Below the pieces are notes generated by a model. That model worked only from the letters and a program-made list of their open reading frames with translations. It was not told the DNA's origin and did no database searches. From Platanthera guangdongensis (lineage: Eukaryota > Streptophyta > Magnoliopsida > Asparagales > Orchidaceae), in NCBI GenBank assembly GCA_039583875.1, contig CM077147.1, forward strand, positions 114,882,440 through 114,946,439: a stretch of 64,000 bases of DNA, in the 5' to 3' direction. Below, in pieces: positions 54,848-64,000 of this stretch. The position numbers and the translations under genes are program-made. Within the stretch, counting starts at the first letter, position 1. Each line of letters starts with the position of its first letter.

Positions 54848-55254
54848 GGCTCATACAGTCTACAGAAACTGTTGTTGAGATTGTTGTTCAAGTAGTAGTT
54901 GAAGTAATTCAACAAGTGGTTCACAGAGTTATTGATCAAGTATCAAGACAAGAAGATCTAGCTGTCCAAGTGCAGATCTAAGAAGTTGGAGAGAGAAGGC
55001 TCCATCCAAGAAATCAGCCATTAGAACTAGGTTGAGAAGAAGGGTTCAGATTCATTCTGAATTCTAAGTAGCAGAGGTCAAGGATCAACTGCAGAAGGAA
55101 TCAATCTTATTCAGTTCTACTTTCAAGAAGCTTTGAAGAAAGCTAAGTCAGATTGAATCCAGCTGAGTTCTTCCAAGAACTCATCAAGAAACTCACAACC
55201 TCCCTCTCTTGTCTTTGGGTTGTTGAGTTAATATTTGTAAATTCATTTTTATCT

Positions 55255-55485
55255 TGTAGGATCCTTTGGATCTGAGTGATTGTAAGCCTGTAAATATAAA
55301 GGCTGAGGGTAGGGCTTGAGAGCCTGAGTGTAGGAGATTGAAATCTCTGAGTGTAGGCCTTGTTGGCTGAGTGTAGGCCTTGTTGGCTGAGTGTAGGCCT
55401 TTGTGGCTGAGTGTAGGCTTTGTGGAAAAGCTGAGTTGTAAGGCTTTGGGCCTGAGGTGTAGGAACCAGTTTGGGTTCTAAGACA
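55255..55485 (+). repeat. E8 leader array of variable-stem mini-hairpins
   Basis: Units between CTGAG(TT)GTAGG linkers: GGATCC-TTT-GGATC, GGCT-TGAG-AGCC, GAGATT-GA-AATCTC, GCC-TTGTT-GGC (repeated), GGC-TTTG-GGCC, GAACC-AGTTT-GGGTTC. Each stem pairs with itself, not with the next unit. Confidence 0.82.
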
Positions 55486-55497
55486 GTGGAGAAGTTT

Positions 55498-55575
55498 GGC
55501 CGAATCTAGTACACTGCTAGATAGGCGAAGGGGGAAAGTGGATGTACCCAAATCTTGGGGAACCACTATAAAACT
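55498..55575 (+). other. Leader block conserved in all LTR families of the window
   Basis: Contains CTAGATAGGCGAAGGGGGAA, GTGGATGTACCCA and GGGGAACCACTATAAAAC. The same block is at 47765-47838 (E4), reversed at 22635-22705, 46010-46080, 52225-52290 (E5, E7), 13675-13745 (E3), 31187-31255 and 41862-41930 (E6), and in weaker form in E1 and E2. ACTATAAAAC could itself be read as a TATA box, an alternative to 54840. Confidence 0.8.
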
Positions 55576-55746
55576 CTGTGTCTGCTGTGCTGTGCTGTGC
55601 TTTGCTGTGTATGCTGTGTGATTGCTGTGCAAAAGTAGTTAGAATTCTGTGATATTAACTGATTGCTGCCATTAAAGTTTAAAAAGAAATTGGTCACCTA
55701 TTCACCCCCCCCCCCCTCTAGGTGTTTAGGTACTATATCTTTCAAA

Positions 55747-55759
55747 TGGTATCAGAGCC
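55747..55759 (+). other. E8 primer binding site
   Basis: TGGTATCAGAGCC, 2 bp after the LTR. The first 12 bases are a perfect complement of the initiator tRNA-Met 3' end. Confidence 0.93.
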
Positions 55760-55849
55760 AGGTTCCTCAAAAAGGACTAACAGTCTAAGGAGATCCTGAT
55801 TGGCAGATTCAGTCTAAGACAAATTACAGAATCAAGAAAATCAAGAACC

Positions 55850-57898
55850 ATGGGTTCCTCTGAGAATCACAAGGAATTGGGTTCCATGAAATTACCTCTA
55901 TGCAGGAAAGAGATATTTGGGATCTGGAAGGAAAGGGTAAGGCTGTTTATGGAAGCCTCAGACCCTAGGATCTACATCACAGTAAAAGAGGGGCCATATG
56001 TGCCCATAAAGATATCAGTTCTAGATGCAAATCAGAGAACTCCAAAGGATTTCTCTGAAATGACTAAGGATGAGATTGTCCTAGCCACCATGGACAAGAG
56101 GGCACAAAACATTATAGTGAGTGCCATAGATGATGCAACATTTCAGAATCTTATACACTGTAAGACAGCCAAAGAGATGTGGGACACTCTTATTGTGTAT
56201 ATGGAAGGTTCTGAAGAAGTTAGACAAGATAGAAAATCCTTGCTAAATCAGGAGTATGAAAGTTTTAGACAAGGAAAGGGTGATAGCATAACTGAGTGCT
56301 ATAAGAAGTTCTACAGAATAGTGAATGAACTCATGTCTTATGGAAGAGAGTTCAGTAATTATGAACTAAATGACAAGTTCCTAAGGTCCCTAACTAAAGA
56401 TTGGGACACAAAGATCTGTGCCATTAGAGAAATGGCTAAGTTGGGAGAAATTCCTCCACCTACACTGTTTGGCAAATTGTTGTCATATGAAATGCAATTG
56501 TCAGTGAGGAAAGAGGAGGAGAAGTCAACAAGAACTGAACACAAGGAAAGATCAGTAGCCTTCAAGATAGAAGCCTTCAGAAAGTGCAGGAATAAGTCAC
56601 CAACTCCACCTCCAAAGGTAGTTGAATCAGAGTCAGATGAGTCAGTCAGCACAAAATCTGAAAGCAGTGGAAGTGATGAAGACTTTGCTGCCTTCACTAG
56701 ACATTTTTAGAAATTCCTAAAGAAGAAACAGTGGAAGACAAGGCCTTCTACTTCAAAGGGAAAAGAAGATTTTTATCAGGATAAAAAGGCTTCAAAGAAG
56801 GATAGGAAGAGGACTAAGTCTAGCAAGGCAACTGGTTCAAAAATAGTGTGCTATTGCTGCAATAGACAAGGTCATGTTATTGCAGATTGTCCTGAAAAGA
56901 GAAAAGAGTCTAGTGACAGGAAAAAGACTCATTTCAAAGGCAAGAAAGAAAAGTCTTTTGTTGCCAAGAAGGAAAAGACTCTATCAGATATCTCTTCTTC
57001 AGAAACTGAGTCTGATGCTGAGGCATACATATGGCTGTTTGCTGAAGAAGAAGAAGAAGAAGAAGAATTCATGCAGATAATGGAGTCTATTTATGAACAA
57101 GAAGACAGTCAATGCCAAGGGCTAATGGCTTTGACAGAGCATGACAAAATCCTGGAGCAGCCAGGACCCAGTAAGGTACAAAGTTCAACTTTAAGTTCAG
57201 TTTCTTGTTCTAGTACAGAATCAGATTCATCATCATCTAGTGATGAGAGTGTATCTGAGTCTGAGGAAGATATTCATCAGCTTATAGATGAATATAAAGT
57301 ACTATTGCAAGTTTACAAGAAAAGCAGGTCCCTAGCCAAAAGTCAGGCAAAGGAAATTGCTGATCTTAAAGCTGCTGCAACAGATTCTGAGAAGCTATTT
57401 GATCAAAAGCTTAATGAGATAGCCAGGCTGAAACACATAACAGTGATTCAGATGGGGACTATCACCTTTAAGAATGATCAAATCAAGTGTCTGGAGATCA
57501 ATCTTCAGAAAGAGAGAGAGCTTGTTGCTAGGTTTTCTAAACCTAAGCCAGTGTTACCCATAATTGATGAATTTGTTCATCACAAGGGTAAAGCTGGATT
57601 GGGCTTTACTAGACCTGCAAAGACTGAGCAGTCCAAGTCCAAGTCCAAGGGCAAAGCCCCAACATTCAACAAGTCAGCTGTAGATAAGACAGCAAAGACA
57701 GTACCTAAGCAAAGGTACAATAAGTTTGAATGTTGGTGTTGTGGCAAAATTGGCCATTTTGCAATGGACTGTTGGCACAATGCTAGTGCCAAAGTGAGTA
57801 CCAAACTACCTGTTGGAAAGCCAGTGGATAGCTTTGTCAGATTGCAAACTAACAAGTACCAAGGACCCAAGAATTCTTTGGGTTCTAAGGTTCATTAA
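55850..57898 (+). pseudogene. E8 gag, one internal nonsense codon
   Basis: ATG 55850 (MGSSENHKELGSMKLPLCRK). Residues 1-230 are the UBN2-type gag domain (MEASDPRIYITVKEGPYVPI, AKEMWDTLIVYMEG, NDKFLRSLTKDWDTKICAIR, LFGKLLSYEMQL). A TAG at 56708-56710 replaces a Gln codon of RHFQKFLKKKQW. The same frame continues with knuckle 1 CYCCNRQGHVIADC (about residues 333-346), an acidic/serine stretch, a coiled coil (DSEKLFDQKLNEIARLKHI), a Lys/Ser-rich basic stretch and knuckle 2 CWCCGKIGHFAMDC. It ends GSKVH-TAA at 57896-57898. Two knuckles far apart with a coiled coil between is the pattern in all siblings. Confidence 0.93.
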
Positions 57899-59713
57899 TC
57901 TGTTTTGCAGGTGAGTCCAAGTGGCCATACCCCAACATGGTACTTGGACAGTGGATGTTCCAGACATATGACTGGAACTAGAGGATTACTAAGGGACTAC
58001 ATTCCAATAAAAGATGGTCCAAAAGTAACCTTTGGTGGTTCTGAAAAAGGAATCATCAAAGGGTTTGGTAACATTTCTAGCAACTTGCTTACCATTACTC
58101 AAGTGGCTTATGTTAAAGGGTTGAAACACAACCTAATAAGTATAAGTCAATTAAGTGATGTAGGGTATGACATCTCATTTGTTAAAAATGGTTGTCATAT
58201 CAAGAGGTCAAGTGATCAAGAGATCATTTTGACAGGTTATAGGAAGAGGAATGTCTACTGCCTAGACATTATGATTGAGAACAATGGTTCTCCAGTGTGT
58301 CTTGTAGCTGATGAGACAGTCTCTCATTATGTCAAATGGCACAAGAGGCTTGCCCATCTTAACTACAAGACTATTAGCAAACTCTTTAGCAAAGAGTTAG
58401 TGAGGAATGGTTCTCAAGTTAAGTGTGTTAAAGATGGTATTTGTTCAGCTTGTCAAAAGGGGAAGCAGACTAAATCCACCTTTAGAAGCATAGAAAACAA
58501 AGATGCTGTGAGGTGTTTATACCTCCTGCATATGGATCTCTTTGGTCCAATGCCACTTCATAGCTTAGGTAGGAAGGTCTATACCCTTGTAGTTGTAGAT
58601 GACTACTCAAGGTTTTCCTGGGTGTTCTTCTTAAGACAGAAATCTGAAACACCTAGTGTCTTCCATAGCTTTGTCAAGCAAGTTTAGAATGAACTAAATA
58701 GTACAGTGGTCAAGATTAGAAGTGACCATGGTACTGAATTTCAGTCTGAAAGCATGACAAAACTATGTAAAGAATTTGGGATATTTCAAGAATTCTCTTC
58801 ACCTAGAACACCTCAGCAAAATGGCATTGCTGAGAGGAAGAATAGGACCTTGATAGAGGCTGGTAGGACCCTATTAAGTGATACATCACTACCAGAATAT
58901 TTTTGGGCTGAAGCAGTTAATACTGCATACCATGTTATAAATAGGGCTACCATCACTAAAGGGCTCAACAAGACCCCTTATGAAGTTGTGAAAGGCAGGA
59001 AACCAAACCTATCCTACTTCAGGATCTTTGGTTGCAAATGCTTTATACTTAACAATGGAAAGTCTTACTTAACTAAGTTTGCTGCCAAGTCCCAAGAGGG
59101 AGTTTTTGTTGGGTACAGCAATAACAGTAAGGCTTATAGAGTCTACAACTTGACTACACAAGTTGTAGAAGAATCTGTGCATGTAGTTTTTGATGAGACT
59201 AAACTTATTAATAATGAGTTGTCTAGTAGTATATGCAGCCCCACAGGTTTAACAAAGAAGATGGACAAGCTTACAATAGAAGAAGTACCTGCTGCAAGAC
59301 AACAAGTAGAAGACAGTAGCTGTTGTCCAGGGGGGGAACTACATGTACCAATTGCTGATGAAGTTCAAGGAATACAGCATGATGGAGATGCTGAAGAGGT
59401 TCAATCAGAAGTTAGGATGCCTCCGGCCAACAGGCATCTTAGAGATCATCCAGTAGAGCAGATTATTGGAGATCCAAGACAAGGAGTACAAACCAGGAGC
59501 AGAAACATAAATGCAGCAATCTACTCCAGTTTTCTATCTCAAGTTGAACCTAAGAAATTTGAAGAAGCAATACAAGATCCACAATGGACTGAAGCAATGC
59601 AAGAAGAGCTTAATCAGTTCAAAAGGTGCAAGGTCTGGGAACTTGTTCCTAAACCTAAAGACCACAATATAATAGGAACCAAGTGGATCTACAGGAATAA
59701 GATGGATGAATAA
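57899..59713 (+). pseudogene. E8 protease and integrase (pol, first half)
   Basis: In frame with gag directly after its stop. WYLDSGCSRHMTGTRG gives an intact protease active site (Asp codon 57947). Then KGLKHNLISISQLSDVGYD, the zinc region WHKRLAHLN...ICSACQKGKQ, catalytic Asp in LHMDLFGPM, Asp in IRSDHGTEF and, 35 residues on, Glu in GIAERKNRTL, so the integrase site is complete. GYSNNSKAYRVYN and the linker [20 protein letters not shown] follow. Two stops: TAG 58685-58687 (Gln in siblings) and TAA 59711-59713 (Asn in siblings) at the start of RT. Confidence 0.93.
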
Positions 59714-61072
59714 GGGGTCATCATTAAGAATAAAGCAAGACTGGTTGCTAAAGGATATAGGCAAGAAGAAGGTATTGACTTTGATCAAACCTTTGCTCCA
59801 GTGGCCAGACTGGAAGCCATAAGGATGTTCTTGGCCTATGCAACCTATCAAGGATTCAAGGTTTACCAAATGGATGTCAGGTCAGCATTCCTGAATGGTA
59901 ATCTTAAGGAAGAAGTCTATGTGGAGCAGCCTTCAGGTTTTGTTGATCCAACTCTACCTCATCATGTCTATAGACTTAGGAAAGCTTTATATGGGTTAAA
60001 GCAAGCCCCTAGGGCTTGGTATGAAACCCTATCTAGTTTCCTCATTGAGAACAAGTTCTCAAGGGGGAAAATAGATAAGACTCTATTTCTTAGGGAATCT
60101 AGATGCAAAGTTATACTAGTCCAAATATATGTAGATGACATTATATTTGGGTCTACTGAAAGCAGCCTTTGCAAAAAGTTTGCAAAACTTATGCAAGGTC
60201 AATTTGAGATGAGTAGTATGGGAGAGCTGAAGTTTTTCTTGGGTCTCCAAGTTAAACAGACTGAAAGTGGTTTATCCATATGTCAGTCCAAGTTCACCCT
60301 AGAACTCATAAGGAAGTATGGTATGGATTCATCCAGTACCATGAAGACTCCTATGGGGTCAAGTATGTCTCTTAGCAAGGATGATGCAGGGAAACCTATA
60401 GATGAAACCTTGTATAGAGGGATAGTTGGCTCCCTATTATACTTGACTGCTAGTAGACCAGATATAATGTATGCTACATGTGTCTGTGCAAGATATCAAG
60501 CCTGCCCTAAAGAGTCTCATTTGACAGCAGTCAAAAGAATATTGAGATATCTAAAGGGCACTCCCTATCTAGGCCTCTGGTACCCTAGGAATAGGGATTT
60601 TGATCTAACAGGTTATTCAGATGCAGACTTTGCAGGATGCAAAGAAGATAGAAAAATCACTACTGGAACCTGTCAATTCCTAGGTGGGAGACTAATTTCA
60701 TGGAGTAGCAAAAAGCAAACCATTGTGGCTATCTCCACTGCAGAGTCAGAGTATGTGGCTGCAGGAAGTTGCTGTGCTCAACTTCTGTGGATACAACATC
60801 AGCTAGAGGACTATGGATTTCAGGTAAGTAGAACTCCACTCTTCTGTGATTCTACAAGTGCTATTTCAATAGCTAATAATCCTGTATCCCATAGTAGAAC
60901 AAAACATATTGAAATTAAATATCATTTTCTTAGGGAGCATGTAGAAAGAGAAGATATTTTATTAGAATATGTTAAAACTGATAATCAAGTAGCTGATATG
61001 TATACTAAGCCCCTAGAAGAAGCTAAGTTCAATAGATTTAAAATTGAACTAGGAATGATAAACTTAGAGTAA
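59714..61072 (+). pseudogene. E8 reverse transcriptase and RNase H (pol, second half)
   Basis: Frame continues through [50 protein letters not shown] (first RT Asp), [28 protein letters not shown] (catalytic pair, 60128-60139) and [17 protein letters not shown]. RNase H has [32 protein letters not shown] and [19 protein letters not shown], with all acidic residues present. Ends [20 protein letters not shown]...TAA 61070-61072. Apart from the nonsense codon at 59711, this half is intact. Confidence 0.95.
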
Positions 61073-61080
61073 GTTTATAG

Positions 61081-61560
61081 TATAGAAAATGGCTAAGTAA
61101 AAAGGTGTCGACACATAGACAAGTCTATGTCGACACAGAATAGTGGTGTTGACACTTCAGGAAAAAGGTGTCGACACATCTAGGAAGTTGGTGTCGACAC
61201 TTCAGAATATTAGTGTCGACACATGTCAAGTAGGTGTCGACACATCCAATGTGGTGTCGACACTTAAGTTTTACTCAGAATTTTCTAAGTAAAGTCTCGA
61301 CAATGTGTCGAGTTATGTTGTGTCGACACATAACCAAGTGTCGACACATAAAATCTGTTGACTAAACTTGTGTCGACACATATGTGTCGAGACATTATAA
61401 GTCAGTGTCGACACTTATTGCCAGTGTCGACACATTTTAAGTTAGCTGTCCCGCCTGTTCATCTTCAAAATCAGAAAGGTATAAATAGGGTTTTGTCTTT
61501 GTTTGTCGACACGCTTTCAAAGTTTCGAGACCAAACATCAGTGTCGACACCTCTCTTCTC
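61081..61560 (+). repeat. E8 internal palindrome array upstream of ORF2 (GTGTCGACAC)
   Basis: About 19 copies or variants between the pol stop and ORF2. The last two (61503-61512 and 61541-61550) lie downstream of the internal TATA box, inside the presumed ORF2 leader. Confidence 0.95.
61480..61487 (+). promoter_or_regulatory. Putative internal TATA box for E8 ORF2
   Basis: TATAAATA in AAAGGTATAAATAGGG, 105 bp before ATG 61585, preceded by CCGCCTGTTCATCTT and followed by AGTTTCGAGACCAAAC, both shared with E5. Confidence 0.7.
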
Positions 61561-61584
61561 TCAAGACAAATTCTACAAACCCTA

Positions 61585-64000
61585 ATGGCGCCTAAGCTTG
61601 AGGAGAACGTCAACGAAGGATACGAGCTGGTGCGCGGCGCTTTTGAGGACGCTGATCAAGAAATCCAGGCTGTCGTAACCCTAGTAGCAGATTCCGGGTT
61701 AGAATATCTAGTTTCTGAACCTACTAAGATATGGAAGAAAGAGGTACTTGAATTCCTCAATGGAGCAAAGGTGGACGAATCTGGATACAAAATCAAATCC
61801 AGAGTTCATGGTGAAAGGGTCAAGGTATCACCAAAAAGTCTAAGGAAGATTCTATAGCTTCCAAGAACTCAAGAGGAAGATGAAGTTACTGCATCAAAGA
61901 CCAGGGAAGCTCTAACCTGGTGTGGACTTGATTCTAAGCTGAAGATTGGTTCTGTTTTCAATAGAAAAGGCATGAACAGCCAAGGCAAATTCATGTCTGA
62001 GATTGTTGGAAAAGTACTACTCAGTAAGCCAGGAGGGCATGACAGAGTGTCTGCCTCTATGTTCAATATAATGACAAGAATAATCTTCAATTTAAGAACT
62101 GATTGGTCAGTTATAGTGTTTGAGAAGATTAAGGAAAGCTTGAAGAAGCCCAACCTGGGCAGAATCATAAGCCTTTACCTTGCTGGAACCATACCTGAGG
62201 TAATGCAACAATCTGCTGGAAGCAAAATTAATCACATGAGGAAAATGGACATGAGATTGTTCTCAAGATGGGACAGGCTGTTGTCAAAAGAAATGCCAAC
62301 CCCTGAGAAACTAGTTCCTGAGAAAGAAATTCCACCTAAGAAGAAAAGGAAGACTGCTCCAGTGGCACAAGAGTCCACTAGCAGTTTTGGAAGTGAAGAG
62401 CCTGTTGTCTTCTCATCTGATGAGAATATAGAAGAGCCTGCAGTAAAGTCACCTGCTCCTCAAGCTGGTGCTGAGATCCAGGGGGAGCTACCTCAAGCTA
62501 GCCCCATCCATAAGTATCAAAGCCAGGGGAGCTTCCAGTTGTAGAAGAACCCTCTACACTGTAAAGTGAACAAGCCACCAACACCATACTAGAGGTACTC
62601 ACTGAACTAAATACTTTAGAATTTCTTATAGAAGATACTGATTTGTCTGATGATCATCAGCAAACTCAGCAAAATCATCAAGTTCCAGATGCTGTTATAG
62701 AAGACACATCTGCTGTTGTTCAAGTGGTTCCTGATCCAGTGGTTGAAGAACCCAGAATGTCTCCTGCACAGTCTCCACAAGAATACACCATGGAAGATTT
62801 ATTCCTAAATCTGGATCAAGCAGATTTTGATATGGACAAGGCTGCTGCTGACAGAGAGAATGCTGCTGTTGAGGGGGAGCAAGTGCAGATTCTGGAAGAG
62901 CCTATAAGGCAAGAAACTGAAAAAGCACAAGATATGCAAACTGAAAGGCCTCCAAGCCCTAAGGAGAGGGTGGATATAGCCAGCACCTCTGCCTCAGAAG
63001 ATGAGGAAGCTGAAAGGGCAAAGAAAAAGAAACTTTATGTCTTCAGGAGAAGAAGCCAGAGTTACAAGAAGGCTCTCCAAACAGTTGCACCACAGCCTAT
63101 AATTCAACCAGCCCCAGCCATTGATTATAGTGCACTGATGGTGGCAATGCAAATCAAGTTGGATGAGCAAAGGCAGGTCATAGAGAAATATGTAGATGAA
63201 GGGCAAAAATCACTCCAATTTGATCTGGCCCAGGATATAAAATCAATCAGGTTTGAGATGAATCTCAACAAGAAGGAGATGACTGACTGCTTCCACAAGG
63301 GTGGGAATGCAGTAGTCTATCTTGCAACTCACTAGGAAAAGATAAAGGCACAAGTGGATGACATAGCATTGAAGCAAGGATATGTTCTTGAAAATCAACT
63401 AAGGATGAATGACAATTTGACAGCTTCCCATAATGCTATTGTCACTGAATTAAAGAACCAGGCTACTGGACCTTCTACCTCTACTACTGCTATTAAAACT
63501 GAATTTGCTAAAGTATTTCAAGAAGAAATCAATGCTGTTAAGACTGCCATTGAAGACTCCCAGAAGGCCATATCTGAACAACTTAAAAAGCTCAAACCTT
63601 TCTTTAAAGATGGAGTCAGATACTTGGATAATCAAATACGATTTCAGAAGGATGATGTCAGAGATCACATGGCTAGAGAAGTCATAAAGGGGGAGAGAGT
63701 GTTAGTCAAGGCAAGCTCTGACCATGCAAAGTGGATATCAAACTCTATCAGAGCTACACTTGGATATCCTCCTCTGTGTGATGACAATGATGTTGCTAAA
63801 TCTGGAATTAACCCTGCATATCTAGGAGGTGAGCAACCAGAGGTAGCTCAAGTCATTTATCCTCCTCCAGATTTTGAAATGGTGCATGCTGATGTACAGA
63901 CCATGTACAGCCCACCTGGGGGCAAGGACAATGTGATTATTGAAAAGGTTGTTCAGCCTTTATCTGAAGCTATGCAAGAGGCATTGCAAAAAGAAAAAGA
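61585..64000 (+). pseudogene. E8 ORF2 (extra ORF downstream of pol), continues past the window
   Basis: ATG 61585 (MAPKLEENVNEGYELVRGAF). The conserved N-terminal region, about 230 residues, contains EYLVSEPTKIWKKEVLEFLN, KVSPKSLRKIL, a TAG at 61855-61857 (His codon in E5), GKFMSEIVGKVLLSKPGGHD, GRIISLYLAGTIPEVMQQ and RWDRLLSKEMPTPEK, then basic PPKKKRKTAPV (nuclear-signal-like). A frameshift lies near 62545-62640. Frame 62643-63335 is acidic, then KKKKLYVFRRRSQSYKKAL and the helical GGNAVVYLATH block; TAG 63333-63335, then open to the end with RFQKDDVRDHMAREVIKGER and YPPLCDDND. No hydrophobic membrane segment. Function unknown; I infer a nuclear or DNA-related role from the basic patches and the array context. 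Confidence 0.85.

Larger units (their letters stand above)
53663..55744 (+). repeat. E8 5' LTR
   Basis: 2,082 bp, TGTTGGGTACATTGG to ATATCTTTCA. In order: start block, palindrome array 53808-54715, CAGCTG/CCGG promoter block 54745-54835, TATA box 54840, leader hairpins 55255-55485, conserved block 55498-55575, purine-poor spacer, C run about 55705-55717, end. Confidence 0.95.
53663..64000 (+). mobile_element. E8: Sirevirus-like element, least decayed (3' end off the window)
   Basis: Plus-strand 5' LTR, primer site, gag, PR-IN-RT-RNase H, internal palindrome array, ORF2 running to the last base. Gag and pol form a single reading frame from 55850 to 61072 interrupted only by stops at 56708, 57896, 58685 and 59711. 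TG start, insertion into E7's LTR; the left flank TCTGC is the presumed target duplication. Confidence 0.95.

Noticed and set aside
57887..57916. A spliced 21-nt intron at the gag-pol junction
   Set aside because: GT...AG ends are present, but 21-24 nt is far below known plant intron minima. Only use of the acceptor with a distant donor, or stop read-through, remains plausible.

Overview
The window is flowering-plant nuclear DNA (probably a eudicot; the species cannot be read from it) made almost wholly of nested Ty1/copia LTR retrotransposons of the Sirevirus (SIRE/Maximus-like) kind. Signs are: Gag with a UBN2-type domain and two CCHC knuckles; pol order PR-IN-RT-RNase H; a primer site matching initiator tRNA-Met; LTRs of 1.6-2.5 kb; elements of about 12.6 kb; and an extra ORF (called ORF2 here) downstream of pol. 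I see no host gene, tRNA, rRNA or CRISPR array. Nearly all ORFs carry stops or frameshifts.

Layout. E1 (-) 1 to about 6600: decayed pol and gag, primer site, 5' LTR. F (-) 6730-7494: RT piece of an unrelated copia lineage. E2 (+) 7495-13516: 5' LTR, gag, PR, part of IN, cut by E3. E3 (-) 13517-21042: 3' LTR, ORF2, pol, cut inside IN by E4. E4 (+) 21043-22454 and 47701-51599: LTR split by E5, then gag, PR and part of IN, ending at a scrambled junction. E5 (-) 22455-31055 and 43608-47700: complete element with two LTRs, split in the protease by E6. E6 (-) 31056-43607: complete element of a second family, with two LTRs and a near-perfect 5-bp target duplication. E7 (-) 51626-53662: start of gag plus a 5' LTR cut by E8. 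E8 (+) 53663 to the window end: youngest-looking element, one gag-pol frame with few stops, then ORF2 running off the edge. Nesting is E2>E3>E4>E5>E6, five levels in alternating orientation except the last.

The most interesting signal is non-coding. Each element family has its own short palindrome, spaced many times through U3 just upstream of the LTR TATA box: GTGTCGACAC in E3, E4, E5, E7, E8; TACTCGAGTA in E6; a 30-bp GAGTGA/TCACTC inverted repeat in E2; TTCGTCGAAC in E1. Where ORF2 is present (E3, E5, E6, E8) the same family-specific palindrome forms a second array between pol and ORF2, followed by a TATA box and, in three elements, an ATG about 105 bp later. This looks like an internal promoter for ORF2 wired like the LTR promoter. 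ORF2 is conserved across both families, lacks visible signal or membrane segments, and is a candidate self-recognising regulator of these arrays (hypothesis).

A second structure lies in the transcribed LTR leader: serial mini-hairpins whose stems differ in sequence but stay self-complementary, joined by a constant CTGAG/GTAGG linker. Gag and pol share one frame across a conserved stop in a 21-24 nt segment ending in CAG. These points are read from sequence; the functions proposed are inference.
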